Source: Streptomyces aureoverticillatus (GTDB taxonomy: Bacteria > Actinomycetota > Actinomycetes > Streptomycetales > Streptomycetaceae). From it: 64,000 nt of DNA. The stretch lies in NCBI RefSeq assembly GCF_014649395.1, contig NZ_BMSY01000007.1, positions 186,001 through 250,000 of the forward strand. Reading direction: 5' to 3'. A model generated the notes under the pieces. The model did no database searches, had not been told where the DNA came from, and worked only from the letters and a program-made list of their open reading frames with translations. Positions 52,774-62,979 of this stretch are shown in pieces. The position numbers and the translations under genes were made by a program. Positions within the stretch are counted from its first letter, which is position 1, and every line of letters starts with the position of its first letter.

Positions 52774-53556
52774 TCACGTGAGGAACCCCCGCAGCAGCGC
52801 CGCCGTCCCCGCGCAGTGTTCGCGCATCATCTCGCGCGCGCCGTCCGCGTCGCCGTCGAGCACGGCCTCCACGAGCGCGGTGTGCTGGCGCTGCGAGTGC
52901 TCCAGGTTGCGCACCAGGAGCGGGATGCAGTCCAGGAGTTCGTTCACCGTGGCGCGGACCGCCGCGTACTGGGTGGTGAGCGAGGGCGAGCCGGACAGCT
53001 CGGCCAGCGTGAGGTGCAGCAGGGTGTCCAGGCGGCGGTAATCGGCCAGCGGCGCGTCGTGGGTGCGGGCGAGCGCGGCGCGCAGCCGCCCGGCCTGCGC
53101 GTCGTCGAGGCCGTGCGCCGCGCACAGCCCCGCGGCGCCCACCTCCAGGACCTCGCGGAAGCGCAGCGCGTCCTCCACGTCCACGTCCGCGACGCGGCGG
53201 CGCAGCTCGCCCTCGCCCGCCGCCGCGGGGCGCGGGCGCACGAACGTACCGCCGTAGCGCCCCCGCCGTGACTCCACGAGCCCCTGGTCCTGGAGCACCT
53301 TCAGCACCTCGCGCAGCGTGACCCGGCTGATGCCGAGCAGGTCGGCGAGGTCCCGCTCGGCGGGCAGGCGTTCGCCGCCCGGCACCAGGCCGAGGCGGAC
53401 CACCTGGAGGATCTGTTCCAGGGCCTCCTCGAAGCCGTTGCCCGCCCGGACCGGACGCAGGACGTGCGTCAGCCGGTCGTCGCCTCCCAGGCGCGCGGCA
53501 TCCGGCCCGTGCGCGGCACCCGGCGTGTGCGAGCCGTCCGCCTCCGTGTGCGACAT
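52774..53556 (-). CDS. GntR-family (FadR/FCD) regulator
   Basis: A 260-residue regulator. wHTH: GLVPGGERLPAERDLADLLGISRVTLREVLKVLQDQGLVESRRGRYGGTFVRP; FCD effector domain: FREVLEVGAAGLCAAHGL... with metal-type His/Asp residues. ATG at 53556 (MSHTEADG) has GGAAGGGG upstream; a TTG 21 bases further out overlaps that Shine-Dalgarno. It lies upstream of the permease gene on the same strand and is divergent from the glnA4-like gene across 78 bases, so it probably controls both arms of the amine cluster. Confidence 0.9.
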   Translation of the reverse strand: MSHTEADGSHTPGAAHGPDAARLGGDDRLTHVLRPVRAGNGFEEALEQILQVVRLGLVPGGERLPAERDLADLLGISRVTLREVLKVLQDQGLVESRRGRYGGTFVRPRPAAAGEGELRRRVADVDVEDALRFREVLEVGAAGLCAAHGLDDAQAGRLRAALARTHDAPLADYRRLDTLLHLTLAELSGSPSLTTQYAAVRATVNELLDCIPLLVRNLEHSQRQHTALVEAVLDGDADGAREMMREHCAGTAALLRGFLT

Positions 53557-53634
53557 CTGCCCGTACCCCCTTCCCAAGCAATGGTTCTCGGCAATACCTT
53601 ATGGCCACTCGGCTGACCCAAGGAGGCTTTTCCC

Positions 53635-55005
53635 GTGGCAGACCGCACACCCCCGCTCGGCATCGAGGAGCTGCGTGCTCTGGTGGCGAGCGGCGAGATC
53701 GACACTGTCGTCCTGGCCTTCCCCGACATGCAAGGGCGGCTCCAGGGCAAGCGGTTCGCCGCCCGGTTCTTCCTCGACGAGGTCCTGGAGCACGGCACGG
53801 AGGGCTGCAACTACCTCCTCGCCGTCGACACGGAGATGAACACCGTGGACGGCTACGCGATGTCCTCCTGGGACCGCGGCTACGGCGACTTCGCCATGCA
53901 CGCCGACCTCGCCACGCTGCGCCGCGTCCCCTGGAACGAGGGCACGGCCCTGCTGATGGCCGACCTCGCCTGGACCGACGGCGCCCCCGTCGTGGCCGCC
54001 CCGCGCCAGATCCTGCGCCGCCAGCTGGACCGGCTCGCCGAACTCGGCTACACCGCCCACGTCGGCACGGAGCTGGAGTTCATCGTCTTCAAGGACACGT
54101 ACGAACAGGCGTGGGACGCGGGCTACAAGGGCCTCACCCCCGCCAATCAGTACAACATCGACTACTCGGTCCTCGGCACCGGACGCATCGAGCCGCTGCT
54201 GCGCCGCATCCGCAACGACATGGCGGTCGCCGGCCTCACCGTCGAGTCCGCCAAGGGCGAGTGCAACCCGGGCCAGCACGAGATCGTGTTCCGCTACGAC
54301 GAGGCCCTCGTCACCTGCGACCAGCACTCCATCTACAAGACGGGCGCCAAGGAGATCGCCGCGCAGGAAGGCGTCTCGCTCACCTTCATGGCCAAGTACA
54401 ACGAGCGCGAGGGCAACTCCTGCCACATCCACCTCTCGCTCCAGGACGCCGACGGCAACAACGCCATGGCCGGTTCCTCGGACGACCCCGGTGGCATGTC
54501 GCCCGTCATGCGGCACTTCCTCGCGGGCCAGCTCGCCGCGCTGCGCGACTTCTCGCTCCTGTACGCGCCCAACATCAACTCCTACAAGCGCTTCCAGCCG
54601 GGCTCCTTCGCGCCGACGGCCGCCGCCTGGGGGTACGACAACCGCACCTGCGCGCTCCGCGTCGTCGGCCACGGCCGGTCGCTGCGCTTCGAGAACCGGC
54701 TGCCCGGCGGCGACGTGAACCCGTACCTGGCCGTCGCCGGACTCGTCGCCGCGGGCCTGTACGGCATGGAGCAGCAGCTCGAACTCCCCGACGCCTGCAC
54801 GGGCAACGCCTACACCGCCGACTACGAGCACGTCCCGACGACGCTGCGCGAGGCCGCCGAGCTCTGGGAGAACAGCCCCGTCGCCAAGGCCGCCTTCGGC
54901 GACGAGGTCGTCGCGCACTACCGCAACATGGCGCGGGTCGAGCTGGACGCCTTCGACTCCGCGGTGACCGACTGGGAGCTCCGCCGCTCCTTCGAACGCA
55001 TGTGA
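53635..55005 (+). CDS. glnA4: GlnA4-like gamma-glutamylethanolamide (or polyamide) synthetase
   Basis: A 456-residue glutamine-synthetase-fold enzyme, not the ammonia-assimilating type. It has VLAFPDMQGRLQGKRF at the N terminus, the GTELEFIVFKD Mg-binding segment, ESAKGECNPGQHEIVF, KYNEREGNSCHIHLSL and LRFENRLPGGDVNPYLA. In S. coelicolor GlnA4 glutamylates ethanolamine, and the surrounding genes here fit that pathway; a diamine substrate is less likely but possible. GTG has an excellent AAGGAGG. The aldehyde dehydrogenase and SDR genes follow in the same operon. Confidence 0.88.
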   Translation: MADRTPPLGIEELRALVASGEIDTVVLAFPDMQGRLQGKRFAARFFLDEVLEHGTEGCNYLLAVDTEMNTVDGYAMSSWDRGYGDFAMHADLATLRRVPWNEGTALLMADLAWTDGAPVVAAPRQILRRQLDRLAELGYTAHVGTELEFIVFKDTYEQAWDAGYKGLTPANQYNIDYSVLGTGRIEPLLRRIRNDMAVAGLTVESAKGECNPGQHEIVFRYDEALVTCDQHSIYKTGAKEIAAQEGVSLTFMAKYNEREGNSCHIHLSLQDADGNNAMAGSSDDPGGMSPVMRHFLAGQLAALRDFSLLYAPNINSYKRFQPGSFAPTAAAWGYDNRTCALRVVGHGRSLRFENRLPGGDVNPYLAVAGLVAAGLYGMEQQLELPDACTGNAYTADYEHVPTTLREAAELWENSPVAKAAFGDEVVAHYRNMARVELDAFDSAVTDWELRRSFERM

Positions 55006-55014
55006 GGCAGTTTC

Positions 55015-56382
55015 TTGCTTGAGTCATTGAAGGTACTGAACCCGGCGACGGAGGACGTCGTCGCCACGGTCCCCGCGGCCACCGCGCAGGACGTCGACGC
55101 GGCCGTGGCGCGCGCCGCCCGGGCCCAGGTCCGGTGGGCCGCCGCGGCCCCGGCCGACCGCGCCCGGCTCCTGCGCCGCTTCGCCGACACGGTCGACCAG
55201 CACATCGAGGAACTCGCCCAGCTGGAGGTGCGCGAGGCGGGCCACCTGGTCGGCAACGCCCGCTGGGAGGCAGGCAACGTACGGGATCTCCTGCTGTACG
55301 CGGCCGGGGGCGCCGAACGCCTCAACGGAGCGCAGATCCCCGCCCCGGGAGGCTGGAACGTCACGTTCCACGAGCCTCTCGGCGTCGTCGGCGTGATCGC
55401 GCCCTGGAACTTCCCGATGCCCATCGCCGCCTGGGGCTTCGCGCCGGCCCTCGCGGCCGGGAACGCCGTGGTGCTCAAGCCCGCCGAGACCACACCGCTC
55501 ACCGCCCTGCGCCTCGCCGAGCTCGCCCTGGAGGCGGGCCTGCCTGAAGACGTCTTCCAGGTGCTGCCCGGCCACGGCAGGGTCGCGGGCCGCGCCCTCG
55601 TCGAGCACGAGGGCGTCGCGAAGATCGTCTTCACCGGGTCGAGCGGCACGGGCCGCGACGTGATGGAGCGCTGCGCCGCGCAGATGAAGCGCGTCACCCT
55701 CGAACTCGGCGGCAAGAGCCCCAACGTCGTCTTCGCCGACGCCGACCTCGAAGCGGCGGCCGACCCCTTCGCGTTCCTCGACAACGCCGGGCAGGACTGC
55801 TGTGCCCGCACCCGCATCCTCGTACAGGAGTCGGTGTACGAGGAGTACACGGCGCTTCTGACGGAGGCCGTGCGGGCCGTCGTGGTGGGCGATCCGCTGG
55901 ACGAGAAGACGCAGATGGGGCCGCTGATCTCCCGTCAACAACTCGACCGCGTACGGGACTTCGTGCCCGACGGCGTCGAGGCGATCCGGGGGAGCGCGCC
56001 CGCCGGGCCCGGCTTCTGGTTCCCGCCGACCGTCCTCACCGGCGAGCGGCCGGACTCGCGGGCGGCCGTGGAGGAGATCTTCGGGCCCGTGGCCGTCCTG
56101 CTGCCCTTCACCGACGAACAGGACGCCGTACGCCTGGCCAACGCCACCCCGTACGGCCTGTCCGGCTCCATCTGGACCCGGGACGTGGGCCGCGCGCTGC
56201 GTGTCTCCGGGGCGGTACGGGCCGGGAACCTGTCCGTCAACTCGCACTCCAGCGTGCGCTATTGGACCCCCTTCGGGGGCTACAAGCAGTCCGGCCTCGG
56301 TCGTGAACTGGGGCCTGACGCCCTCACCGCCTTCACCGAAACGAAGAACGTCTTCATCAGCACAGAGAGCACGGAGGCCTGA
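55015..56382 (+). CDS. Aldehyde dehydrogenase (NAD-dependent)
   Basis: A 455-residue ALDH. Catalytic C262 in NAGQDCCA and general base E230 in TLELGGKS are present, with APWNFPM and the cofactor block VFTGSSGTG. In this cluster it should oxidise a gamma-glutamyl aldehyde to the acid. Start is TTG at 55015 after GTGAGGCAG; TTG at 55027 is an alternative. It begins 9 bases after glnA4, indicating cotranscription and possibly reduced translation from the weak start. Confidence 0.92.
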   Translation: MLESLKVLNPATEDVVATVPAATAQDVDAAVARAARAQVRWAAAAPADRARLLRRFADTVDQHIEELAQLEVREAGHLVGNARWEAGNVRDLLLYAAGGAERLNGAQIPAPGGWNVTFHEPLGVVGVIAPWNFPMPIAAWGFAPALAAGNAVVLKPAETTPLTALRLAELALEAGLPEDVFQVLPGHGRVAGRALVEHEGVAKIVFTGSSGTGRDVMERCAAQMKRVTLELGGKSPNVVFADADLEAAADPFAFLDNAGQDCCARTRILVQESVYEEYTALLTEAVRAVVVGDPLDEKTQMGPLISRQQLDRVRDFVPDGVEAIRGSAPAGPGFWFPPTVLTGERPDSRAAVEEIFGPVAVLLPFTDEQDAVRLANATPYGLSGSIWTRDVGRALRVSGAVRAGNLSVNSHSSVRYWTPFGGYKQSGLGRELGPDALTAFTETKNVFISTESTEA

Positions 56383-56389
56383 GCACCCC

Positions 56390-57172
56390 ATGAACGAAGA
56401 AAACATCTGCCGCCGCCTCGTCGGCCGCACGGCCGTCATCACCGGCGCAGGCAGCGGCATCGGCCTCGCCACCGCGCGCCGCCTGGCCTCCGAGGGCGCG
56501 AACGTCGTCTGCGGCGACATCGACGAGACCGCGGGCAAGAAGGCGGCCGAGGAGGTCGGCGGGACCTTCGTGAAGGTCGACGTGACCGACGCCGAGCAGG
56601 TCGAGGCGCTCTTCAAGACCGCGTACGACACCTACGGCTCCGTCGACGTGGCCTTCAACAACGCGGGCATCTCGCCGCCCGACGACGACTCCATCCTGGA
56701 CACCGGCCTGGAGGCCTGGAAGCGCGTCCAGGAGGTCAACCTCACCTCCGTGTACCTGTGCTGCAAGGCCGCCATCCCCTACATGCGGCGCCAGGGCAAG
56801 GGCTCCATCATCAACACGGCCTCGTTCGTGGCCCGCATGGGCGCGGCGACCTCGCAGATCTCGTACACCGCGTCCAAGGGCGGCGTCCTCGCGATGTCGC
56901 GCGAGCTGGGCGTGCAGTTCGCGCGCGAGGGCATCCGCGTGAACGCGCTGTGCCCGGGCCCGGTGAACACCCCGCTGCTCCAGGAACTGTTCGCCAAGGA
57001 CCCCGAGCGCGCCGCCCGCCGGCTCGTGCACATCCCGGTGGGCCGCTTCGCCGAGGCCGACGAACTGGCCGCCGCGGTCGCGTTCCTCGCCAGCGACGAC
57101 TCGTCGTTCGTGAACGCCACGGACTTCCTCGTCGACGGCGGCATCTCGGGCGCGTACGTCACGCCCCTGTAG
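56390..57172 (+). CDS. Short-chain dehydrogenase/reductase
   Basis: A 260-residue classical SDR with Rossmann motif TGAGSGIG (18-25), NNAG, catalytic Ser/Tyr/Lys in the segment ending YTASK, and the PGPVNTPL loop. D in CGDID suggests NAD(H) preference. Within the cluster it is a good candidate for oxidising the alcohol of gamma-glutamylethanolamide to the aldehyde that ALDH then uses. ATG is 7 bases after the ALDH stop, with GGAGGCC overlapping that gene's end. Confidence 0.92.
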   Translation: MNEENICRRLVGRTAVITGAGSGIGLATARRLASEGANVVCGDIDETAGKKAAEEVGGTFVKVDVTDAEQVEALFKTAYDTYGSVDVAFNNAGISPPDDDSILDTGLEAWKRVQEVNLTSVYLCCKAAIPYMRRQGKGSIINTASFVARMGAATSQISYTASKGGVLAMSRELGVQFAREGIRVNALCPGPVNTPLLQELFAKDPERAARRLVHIPVGRFAEADELAAAVAFLASDDSSFVNATDFLVDGGISGAYVTPL

Positions 57173-57282
57173 GTCACGCCCCTGCGTGTCACGTCCCTGC
57201 GGGGCAAGCCCCCGAGACCGGTCCAACTTCCCCCGCAGGCCCGTGACCTGGTGACCCGCACATTGCTGTACGGTCCACTCAC

Positions 57283-58605
<1,323 letters not shown>

Positions 58606-58620
58606 GAGCCGGGCGGGACG

Positions 58621-58651
58621 GGCCCGAGCTGATTGCGCGGAAGCTCGGGCC
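58621..58651. terminator. Hairpin behind the secreted phosphatase gene
   Basis: GGCCCGAGCT and AGCTCGGGCC form a perfect 10-bp stem with an 11-base loop, 16 bases after the stop. Confidence 0.75.
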
Positions 58652-58657
58652 ACGTCC

Positions 58658-58663
58658 TAGAGT
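58658..58663 (+). promoter_or_regulatory. Putative -10 box of leaderless DUF2510-gene mRNA
   Basis: TAGAGT lies six bases before the ATG; TTGCGC at 58633 could be a -35 with a 19-base spacer. Confidence 0.45.
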
Positions 58664-58669
58664 GCCGGG

Positions 58670-59659
58670 ATGAGCATGACGCCACCCGCCGGCTGGTACC
58701 CGGACCCGTCGACGCCCGGCACCGAGCGCTGGTGGGACGGGACCGCGTGGACCGACCACCGGCGCACGTCCGCCGCCGTGACCGCCGCGTACCAACCCCC
58801 GCAGCAGCAGCCCGGGTTCGGCTCCCCGCAGCAGCAGCCGGGGTTCGGCACCACGGTGATCCAGCAGTCGGGGACGGGCCCGGGCCCCGCGGGCGGCGGC
58901 CGCGCGAAGATCGCCGCGATCTCCGTCGCCGGTGCCGTCCTGGTCGCCTCGATCGTCACCGGTGTCGTCGTGCTCCAGGACGACGACGGCGGCGATCCGC
59001 AGGGCAGCCCCGCGCCCACGGCCTCCACGGTGGACGAGCCGAGCCCCACCCCCACGACCTCCGCGCCGGAGACCTCCACGCCCGACGAGGACCCCGACAC
59101 GCTCGTCGACCAGCTCAACGGCATCACCCTGCCGGTACCGGACGGCTGGGAGAAGGCCGACGACACCGTCGGCAACGAACTCGCCCTCCAGACGCCGGAC
59201 ACCTACGACTGCCCGGGTGACCCCGGACTCTGCCGCCAGGGCAAGATCACGTCGAGCACGGCGACGGGCACCGACGAGCGCTCGCCCAAGAAGCTCGCCG
59301 AGGCGGACATCAAGGACGCCGCCGACGCCGCGTACGACGAGGACAGCATCAACCGCAAGCCCTTCGGCGGCATGACCCGGCACGAGCGGGTCAAGGCGGG
59401 CACGGTGGCGGTCGGCGGCCGCAGCGGCTACTTCGTGCGCTGGCGCGTCCACACCAACAAGGGCTCCGGCGGGTACGTCCAGTCCCTCGCCTTCCCGTCC
59501 AGCACGGGCTCCGAGGCGATGGTCGTCGTGCGCTTCACCATCGACGCCGGGAAGGGCGCGCCGCCGCTGTCCGACATCGACGAGGTGATCGAGGGCATCA
59601 GGCCGGTCGGGGACAGCGAGACGGGCGGGGGAGTGGGGAGCAGCGTCGGGCCTTCGTAG
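58670..59659 (+). CDS. DUF2510 single-pass membrane protein with extracellular domain
   Basis: A 329-residue protein. The cytoplasmic N terminus has the DUF2510 signature PPAGWYPDPSTPGTERWWDGTAWTDH, then a Pro/Gln-rich linker with a repeated QQQPGFG, one transmembrane helix (IAAISVAGAVLVASIVTGVVVL), a Ser/Thr/Pro-rich spacer and an extracellular domain of ~200 residues (DQLNGITLPVPDGWEKADDTVG...). Function unknown; DUF2510 is common in actinobacterial membrane proteins. Confidence 0.82.
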   Translation: MSMTPPAGWYPDPSTPGTERWWDGTAWTDHRRTSAAVTAAYQPPQQQPGFGSPQQQPGFGTTVIQQSGTGPGPAGGGRAKIAAISVAGAVLVASIVTGVVVLQDDDGGDPQGSPAPTASTVDEPSPTPTTSAPETSTPDEDPDTLVDQLNGITLPVPDGWEKADDTVGNELALQTPDTYDCPGDPGLCRQGKITSSTATGTDERSPKKLAEADIKDAADAAYDEDSINRKPFGGMTRHERVKAGTVAVGGRSGYFVRWRVHTNKGSGGYVQSLAFPSSTGSEAMVVVRFTIDAGKGAPPLSDIDEVIEGIRPVGDSETGGGVGSSVGPS

Positions 59660-59674
59660 CCCGCCGCGGGCCCG

Positions 59675-60877
59675 CTAGAGGAAGGTGTGGCCTTCGCCAC
59701 GGTACGTCGGGACGCTGCCCGTCACCCGGTCGCCCTCGACCAGGTACAGCTCGTCGAACCGCTCGCACAGCTCCCCGGCCTTGGCGTGCCGGAACCACAC
59801 CTTGTCGCCGATCCGCAGGTCGTCCGCGGGCGCCCCGAGCAGCGGGGTCTGCACCTCGCCCGCGCCCTCCTGCGGGTCGTAGCGCAGCCCGTCCGGCAGA
59901 TACGGCACGGGGGAGCGGTCGGCGCCCGCGACGCCCGACGCCGGATAGCCGCCGCCGAGCACCGTGACCACGCCGGGCCCCGGCCTGCGCACCACCGGCA
60001 GGGCGAACAGGGCGGCCGGACGGCCGCTGAACGACGTGTAGTTGTCGAAGAGACGCGGTACGTAGAGGCCCGAACCGGCGGCGATCTCGGTCACCGCGGC
60101 CTCGGCGGCGGTGTGCTGGACGCTGCCCGTGCCGCCGCCGTTCACGAACTCCAGGTCGGGCGCGGCGGCGCGGACCGCGCGGATGGCGGCGGCGCGCCGG
60201 GCCGCGAGTTCCTTGCGGGCGGTGGCCTGCATCATGCGCACGGCCCGCGACTTGGCCGGGTGCCCCGCCACGGCGTCCCCGACTCCGGCCACATGACCCT
60301 CGTACGCCATCACGCCCACGAGCCGGAACCCCGGCCGCCGGCCGATCGCGCGGGCGAGGGCCGCCAGCTGGGCGGGCTCGTGCAGCGGCGAGCGGCGCGC
60401 GCCGACCCGGACCCGGCCGCCGAGCAGCTTCAGCGAGGTGTCCAACTCCAGGCAGACGCGCACCTCTTCGCGGCCGCCGTCGCGGGCGTCGTCGATGAGG
60501 CGCAGCTGCGCCGGGTCGTCGACCATGACGGTGACGGCGGCGGCCAGCTTGGGGTCGGCGGTGAGCTCGGCGAAGGCGGCGCGGTCCGCCGAGGGGTACG
60601 CGAGCAGGACGTCCCCGAAGCCGGAGCGGGCGAGCCACAGCGACTCCGCGAGCGTGAACGACATGAGCCCGGCGAAGCCGTCCCGCGCGAGCACCCGCTC
60701 CAGGAGCGCGCGGCACCGCACGGACTTGCTCGCCACCCGGATCGGCTTCCCGCCGGCCCGGCGCACGAGATCGTCCGCGTTGGCGTCGAACGCCTCCACG
60801 TCCACGATCGCGAGCGGGGCGTCGAGGTGCGCGGTGGCCCGGTCGTAGCGGGCCCGGTCTGCGGCTCGGCCTCTCAT
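59675..60877 (-). CDS. Fold-III PLP enzyme (alanine racemase / D-threonine aldolase-like)
   Basis: A 400-residue PLP-dependent barrel enzyme. PLP Lys is K51 in IRVASKSVRC, and the YEGHVAG, VNGGGTGS and VLGGGYPASG segments are typical of the D-threonine-aldolase/D-serine-dehydratase branch rather than classical alanine racemase; the C-terminal domain ends with RIGDKVWFRHAKAGELCERFDELYLV with conserved metal-type H and C. Substrate is uncertain. The stop converges with the DUF2510 gene only 15 bases away. Confidence 0.85.
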   Translation of the reverse strand: MRGRAADRARYDRATAHLDAPLAIVDVEAFDANADDLVRRAGGKPIRVASKSVRCRALLERVLARDGFAGLMSFTLAESLWLARSGFGDVLLAYPSADRAAFAELTADPKLAAAVTVMVDDPAQLRLIDDARDGGREEVRVCLELDTSLKLLGGRVRVGARRSPLHEPAQLAALARAIGRRPGFRLVGVMAYEGHVAGVGDAVAGHPAKSRAVRMMQATARKELAARRAAAIRAVRAAAPDLEFVNGGGTGSVQHTAAEAAVTEIAAGSGLYVPRLFDNYTSFSGRPAALFALPVVRRPGPGVVTVLGGGYPASGVAGADRSPVPYLPDGLRYDPQEGAGEVQTPLLGAPADDLRIGDKVWFRHAKAGELCERFDELYLVEGDRVTGSVPTYRGEGHTFL

Positions 60878-61028
60878 GACGGCAGCCTGCCAGACGTGGC
60901 TACCCGAGGGTAGGGGGATGATCCGGGCAGATCACCCCGGCCTGCGGACTGGGTTCCCGTGGGCCTCATGTCAGCCCGTAGAGTGACGCGCACGCAGGGA
61001 GCGCGCGACGCGACGGAACGGGGGGTGC
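60878..61028. promoter_or_regulatory. Divergent promoter region
   Basis: 151 bases between divergent genes. It has a CTACCC-GA-GGGTAG palindrome at about 60901-60914 near the PLP-enzyme start, and a TAGAGT (60979-60984) that may be a -10 box for the proline-rich gene. Confidence 0.4.
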
Positions 61029-62918
61029 ATGAGCACGGAGGCGCGACGGCCCCCCGTCCCCCCACGGCCCGGCACCCCGCCACGGGTGCCGTCCCCCTCG
61101 CGGAACGCGGCCGAGACGCCGCCCCGGAAGCCCTCCGTGGGCCGCCGCACCGAGACTCCGCTCGCGCCGCCCTCGCAGCCGCTGGACGCGCCGGACACGC
61201 CGTTCCCTCCTGCCCCGGCGGATCCGCCGCCTCCGCCCGCCACCGCCCGCTTCCCCGACGTCCGTCCGCCGATGGTGCCGGCCGAGGCGCGGCGGCAGGC
61301 CGACGGCGCGGCGGGCGCAGCAGGCGGCGATACGTCACTGCTGGTGACGGCCGATGCCTCGGACGGCGGGGACGCCTCCGACGGGGCGGATGCCCCGGCC
61401 GACGGTGCCGACCAGGGCGACGACGCGTCGGTGAGCGACGAAGTGGGCTCCCTGGTCGAGGACTTGCTGGCGCCGTTCGACCGGGTGAAGCTCCCGCGCC
61501 CCGCGACGGAGGACGCCGCCACGCAGCGGGTACCGGACACGCCTCCGCCCCCGCCGGCCTCGGCACGCCTGCCGGACGCGCCGCCGTCGGTGGCACCGTC
61601 CGGCACGCCCCGGCCCACGGAGACAGACGGCCCCGATGCCCAGGTGCCCGTCAGGCCGACGCGCGCACCTTCCACGGGTGCCGCCGCGGAGGGCGCAGCA
61701 CCCTCGCCGCCCGAGCCCAACTCGCCTGCGGGCACGGCGACTTCGCGTACAGACGCTCCGCGTCCAGAGACTCCACGTACAGAGACTCCGCGTCTAGAGA
61801 CTCCACGTACAGGCGCGACGGAAGCGGAACCCCGGGGCGTCGTCACCGCCACCCCGCCCCCCGGCGTCTCGGCCCCGCGTGCGCGGGCCGACAGCGCCGG
61901 GCGGGCCGCACCGAGCGCGCCGACCGCGCCGCCGCCCCGGCCCGGTGTCCCGCCCCGGCCGGCCGGTGAGCCGCGCGGCGGTGTCGGGCCGGAGTCGAAG
62001 GGCGGCATACGCGGGTTCGCCGGACGCCGAACTGCTGCCGCCAGGCGGGCCGTTGGGGCGGTGGATCTGACGCCGGGGCCCGACACGGGGCGCCCCTTCG
62101 TGTTTCTGGCGAGGCCCGCGCTGTACGACGACACCACCACCCGGCTGCGCCCCGTCGGCGCCTGGGTGCGGCCCCGCGTGGCCGCCGCCGCGGCCTGTGT
62201 CGTCCTCGGCCTCGGGCTCATCGGCGGTGCGGTGACCGGGAGTTGGCTGACCGGCGAGTCCGACGCGGCCGGCGGCTCGCGGGACGCGTACGTCGAGGCC
62301 GGCGAGCTCTGGCACAGCGTGCCCGTCGACGAGCTGTTCCCGCCCTCGATCAAGGGCGAGGGCGCGGGCCCCGGCGGGGCCGACCGCACCTGGAACCGCG
62401 TCGCCGTCGCCCCCGACAGCACCTGCAAGGACGCCTTCGACCCGCTGCTGCGCAAGGCCCTCGCCCCCGCGGGCTGCCTGCGCCTGCTGCGCGCCACGTA
62501 CGCCGACGCCACCCGCAGCCATGTCACCACCGTGGGCCTGCTGTTCACCAAGGCCGACGCCGAGGCCATGCGCTCGCTGCGCACCCGGTTCACCGAGGAG
62601 GGCCTCGACGCCCGGACGGACCTGATGCCCCGTCCGTACGCCGCCAAGGGCACCCCGGCCGCGGACTTCGGCGACCTCCAGCGCGCCACCTGGACCCTGT
62701 CCGTGCTGCCCGACGCCCCCGTCGTCGCCTACGCCGTCTCCGGTTTCGCCGACGGCCGCGCCGTCACCGACCCGGAGCCCGCCGCCGAGGCGATGAAGGC
62801 GGGCGCCACCTCCGCCCCCGCCCAGGCCGGCCTCGGCAACGACGCGAAGGGCATCGCCGACCGCGTCGAGCGCGGCCTGCGCAAGACCGTCACCGCGACC
62901 ACGGAGAAGGCGTCGTGA
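61029..62918 (+). CDS. Proline-rich single-pass membrane protein next to mycosin gene
   Basis: A 629-residue protein. Residues 1-360 are low-complexity Pro/Ala/Arg/Thr/Asp, with a short RxETP repeat from 15-bp DNA repeats near 61755-61815. One transmembrane helix (VAAAAACVVLGLGLIGGAVTG, about residues 390-410) is followed by an extracellular domain of ~215 residues with two Cys pairs (STCKDAF, AGCLRLL). I do not recognise the domain. The gene ends inside a 27-bp repeat that carries the start of the downstream S8 protease gene, so the two are probably cotranscribed. Function unknown. Confidence 0.75.
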   Translation: MSTEARRPPVPPRPGTPPRVPSPSRNAAETPPRKPSVGRRTETPLAPPSQPLDAPDTPFPPAPADPPPPPATARFPDVRPPMVPAEARRQADGAAGAAGGDTSLLVTADASDGGDASDGADAPADGADQGDDASVSDEVGSLVEDLLAPFDRVKLPRPATEDAATQRVPDTPPPPPASARLPDAPPSVAPSGTPRPTETDGPDAQVPVRPTRAPSTGAAAEGAAPSPPEPNSPAGTATSRTDAPRPETPRTETPRLETPRTGATEAEPRGVVTATPPPGVSAPRARADSAGRAAPSAPTAPPPRPGVPPRPAGEPRGGVGPESKGGIRGFAGRRTAAARRAVGAVDLTPGPDTGRPFVFLARPALYDDTTTRLRPVGAWVRPRVAAAAACVVLGLGLIGGAVTGSWLTGESDAAGGSRDAYVEAGELWHSVPVDELFPPSIKGEGAGPGGADRTWNRVAVAPDSTCKDAFDPLLRKALAPAGCLRLLRATYADATRSHVTTVGLLFTKADAEAMRSLRTRFTEEGLDARTDLMPRPYAAKGTPAADFGDLQRATWTLSVLPDAPVVAYAVSGFADGRAVTDPEPAAEAMKAGATSAPAQAGLGNDAKGIADRVERGLRKTVTATTEKAS

Positions 62919-62979
62919 GGAGCGGCCAGGGAGAACGCGTCATGGGGCGCAGCCACGGAGAAGGCGCCATGAGAACCCG
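62899..62979 (+). repeat. 27-bp tandem triplication of a Shine-Dalgarno/start module
   Basis: Three copies at 62899, 62926 and 62953 each follow the pattern CCA(C/G)GGAGAA(G/C)GCG(T/C)C(G/A)TG. Start codons GTG 62915, ATG 62942 and ATG 62969 are all in one frame. Confidence 0.88.

Noticed and set aside
62942..62968. Outer ATG as the definite mycosin start
   Set aside because: It would place nine polar residues before the signal peptide; the inner ATG has the better-spaced Shine-Dalgarno. Kept only as an alternative.
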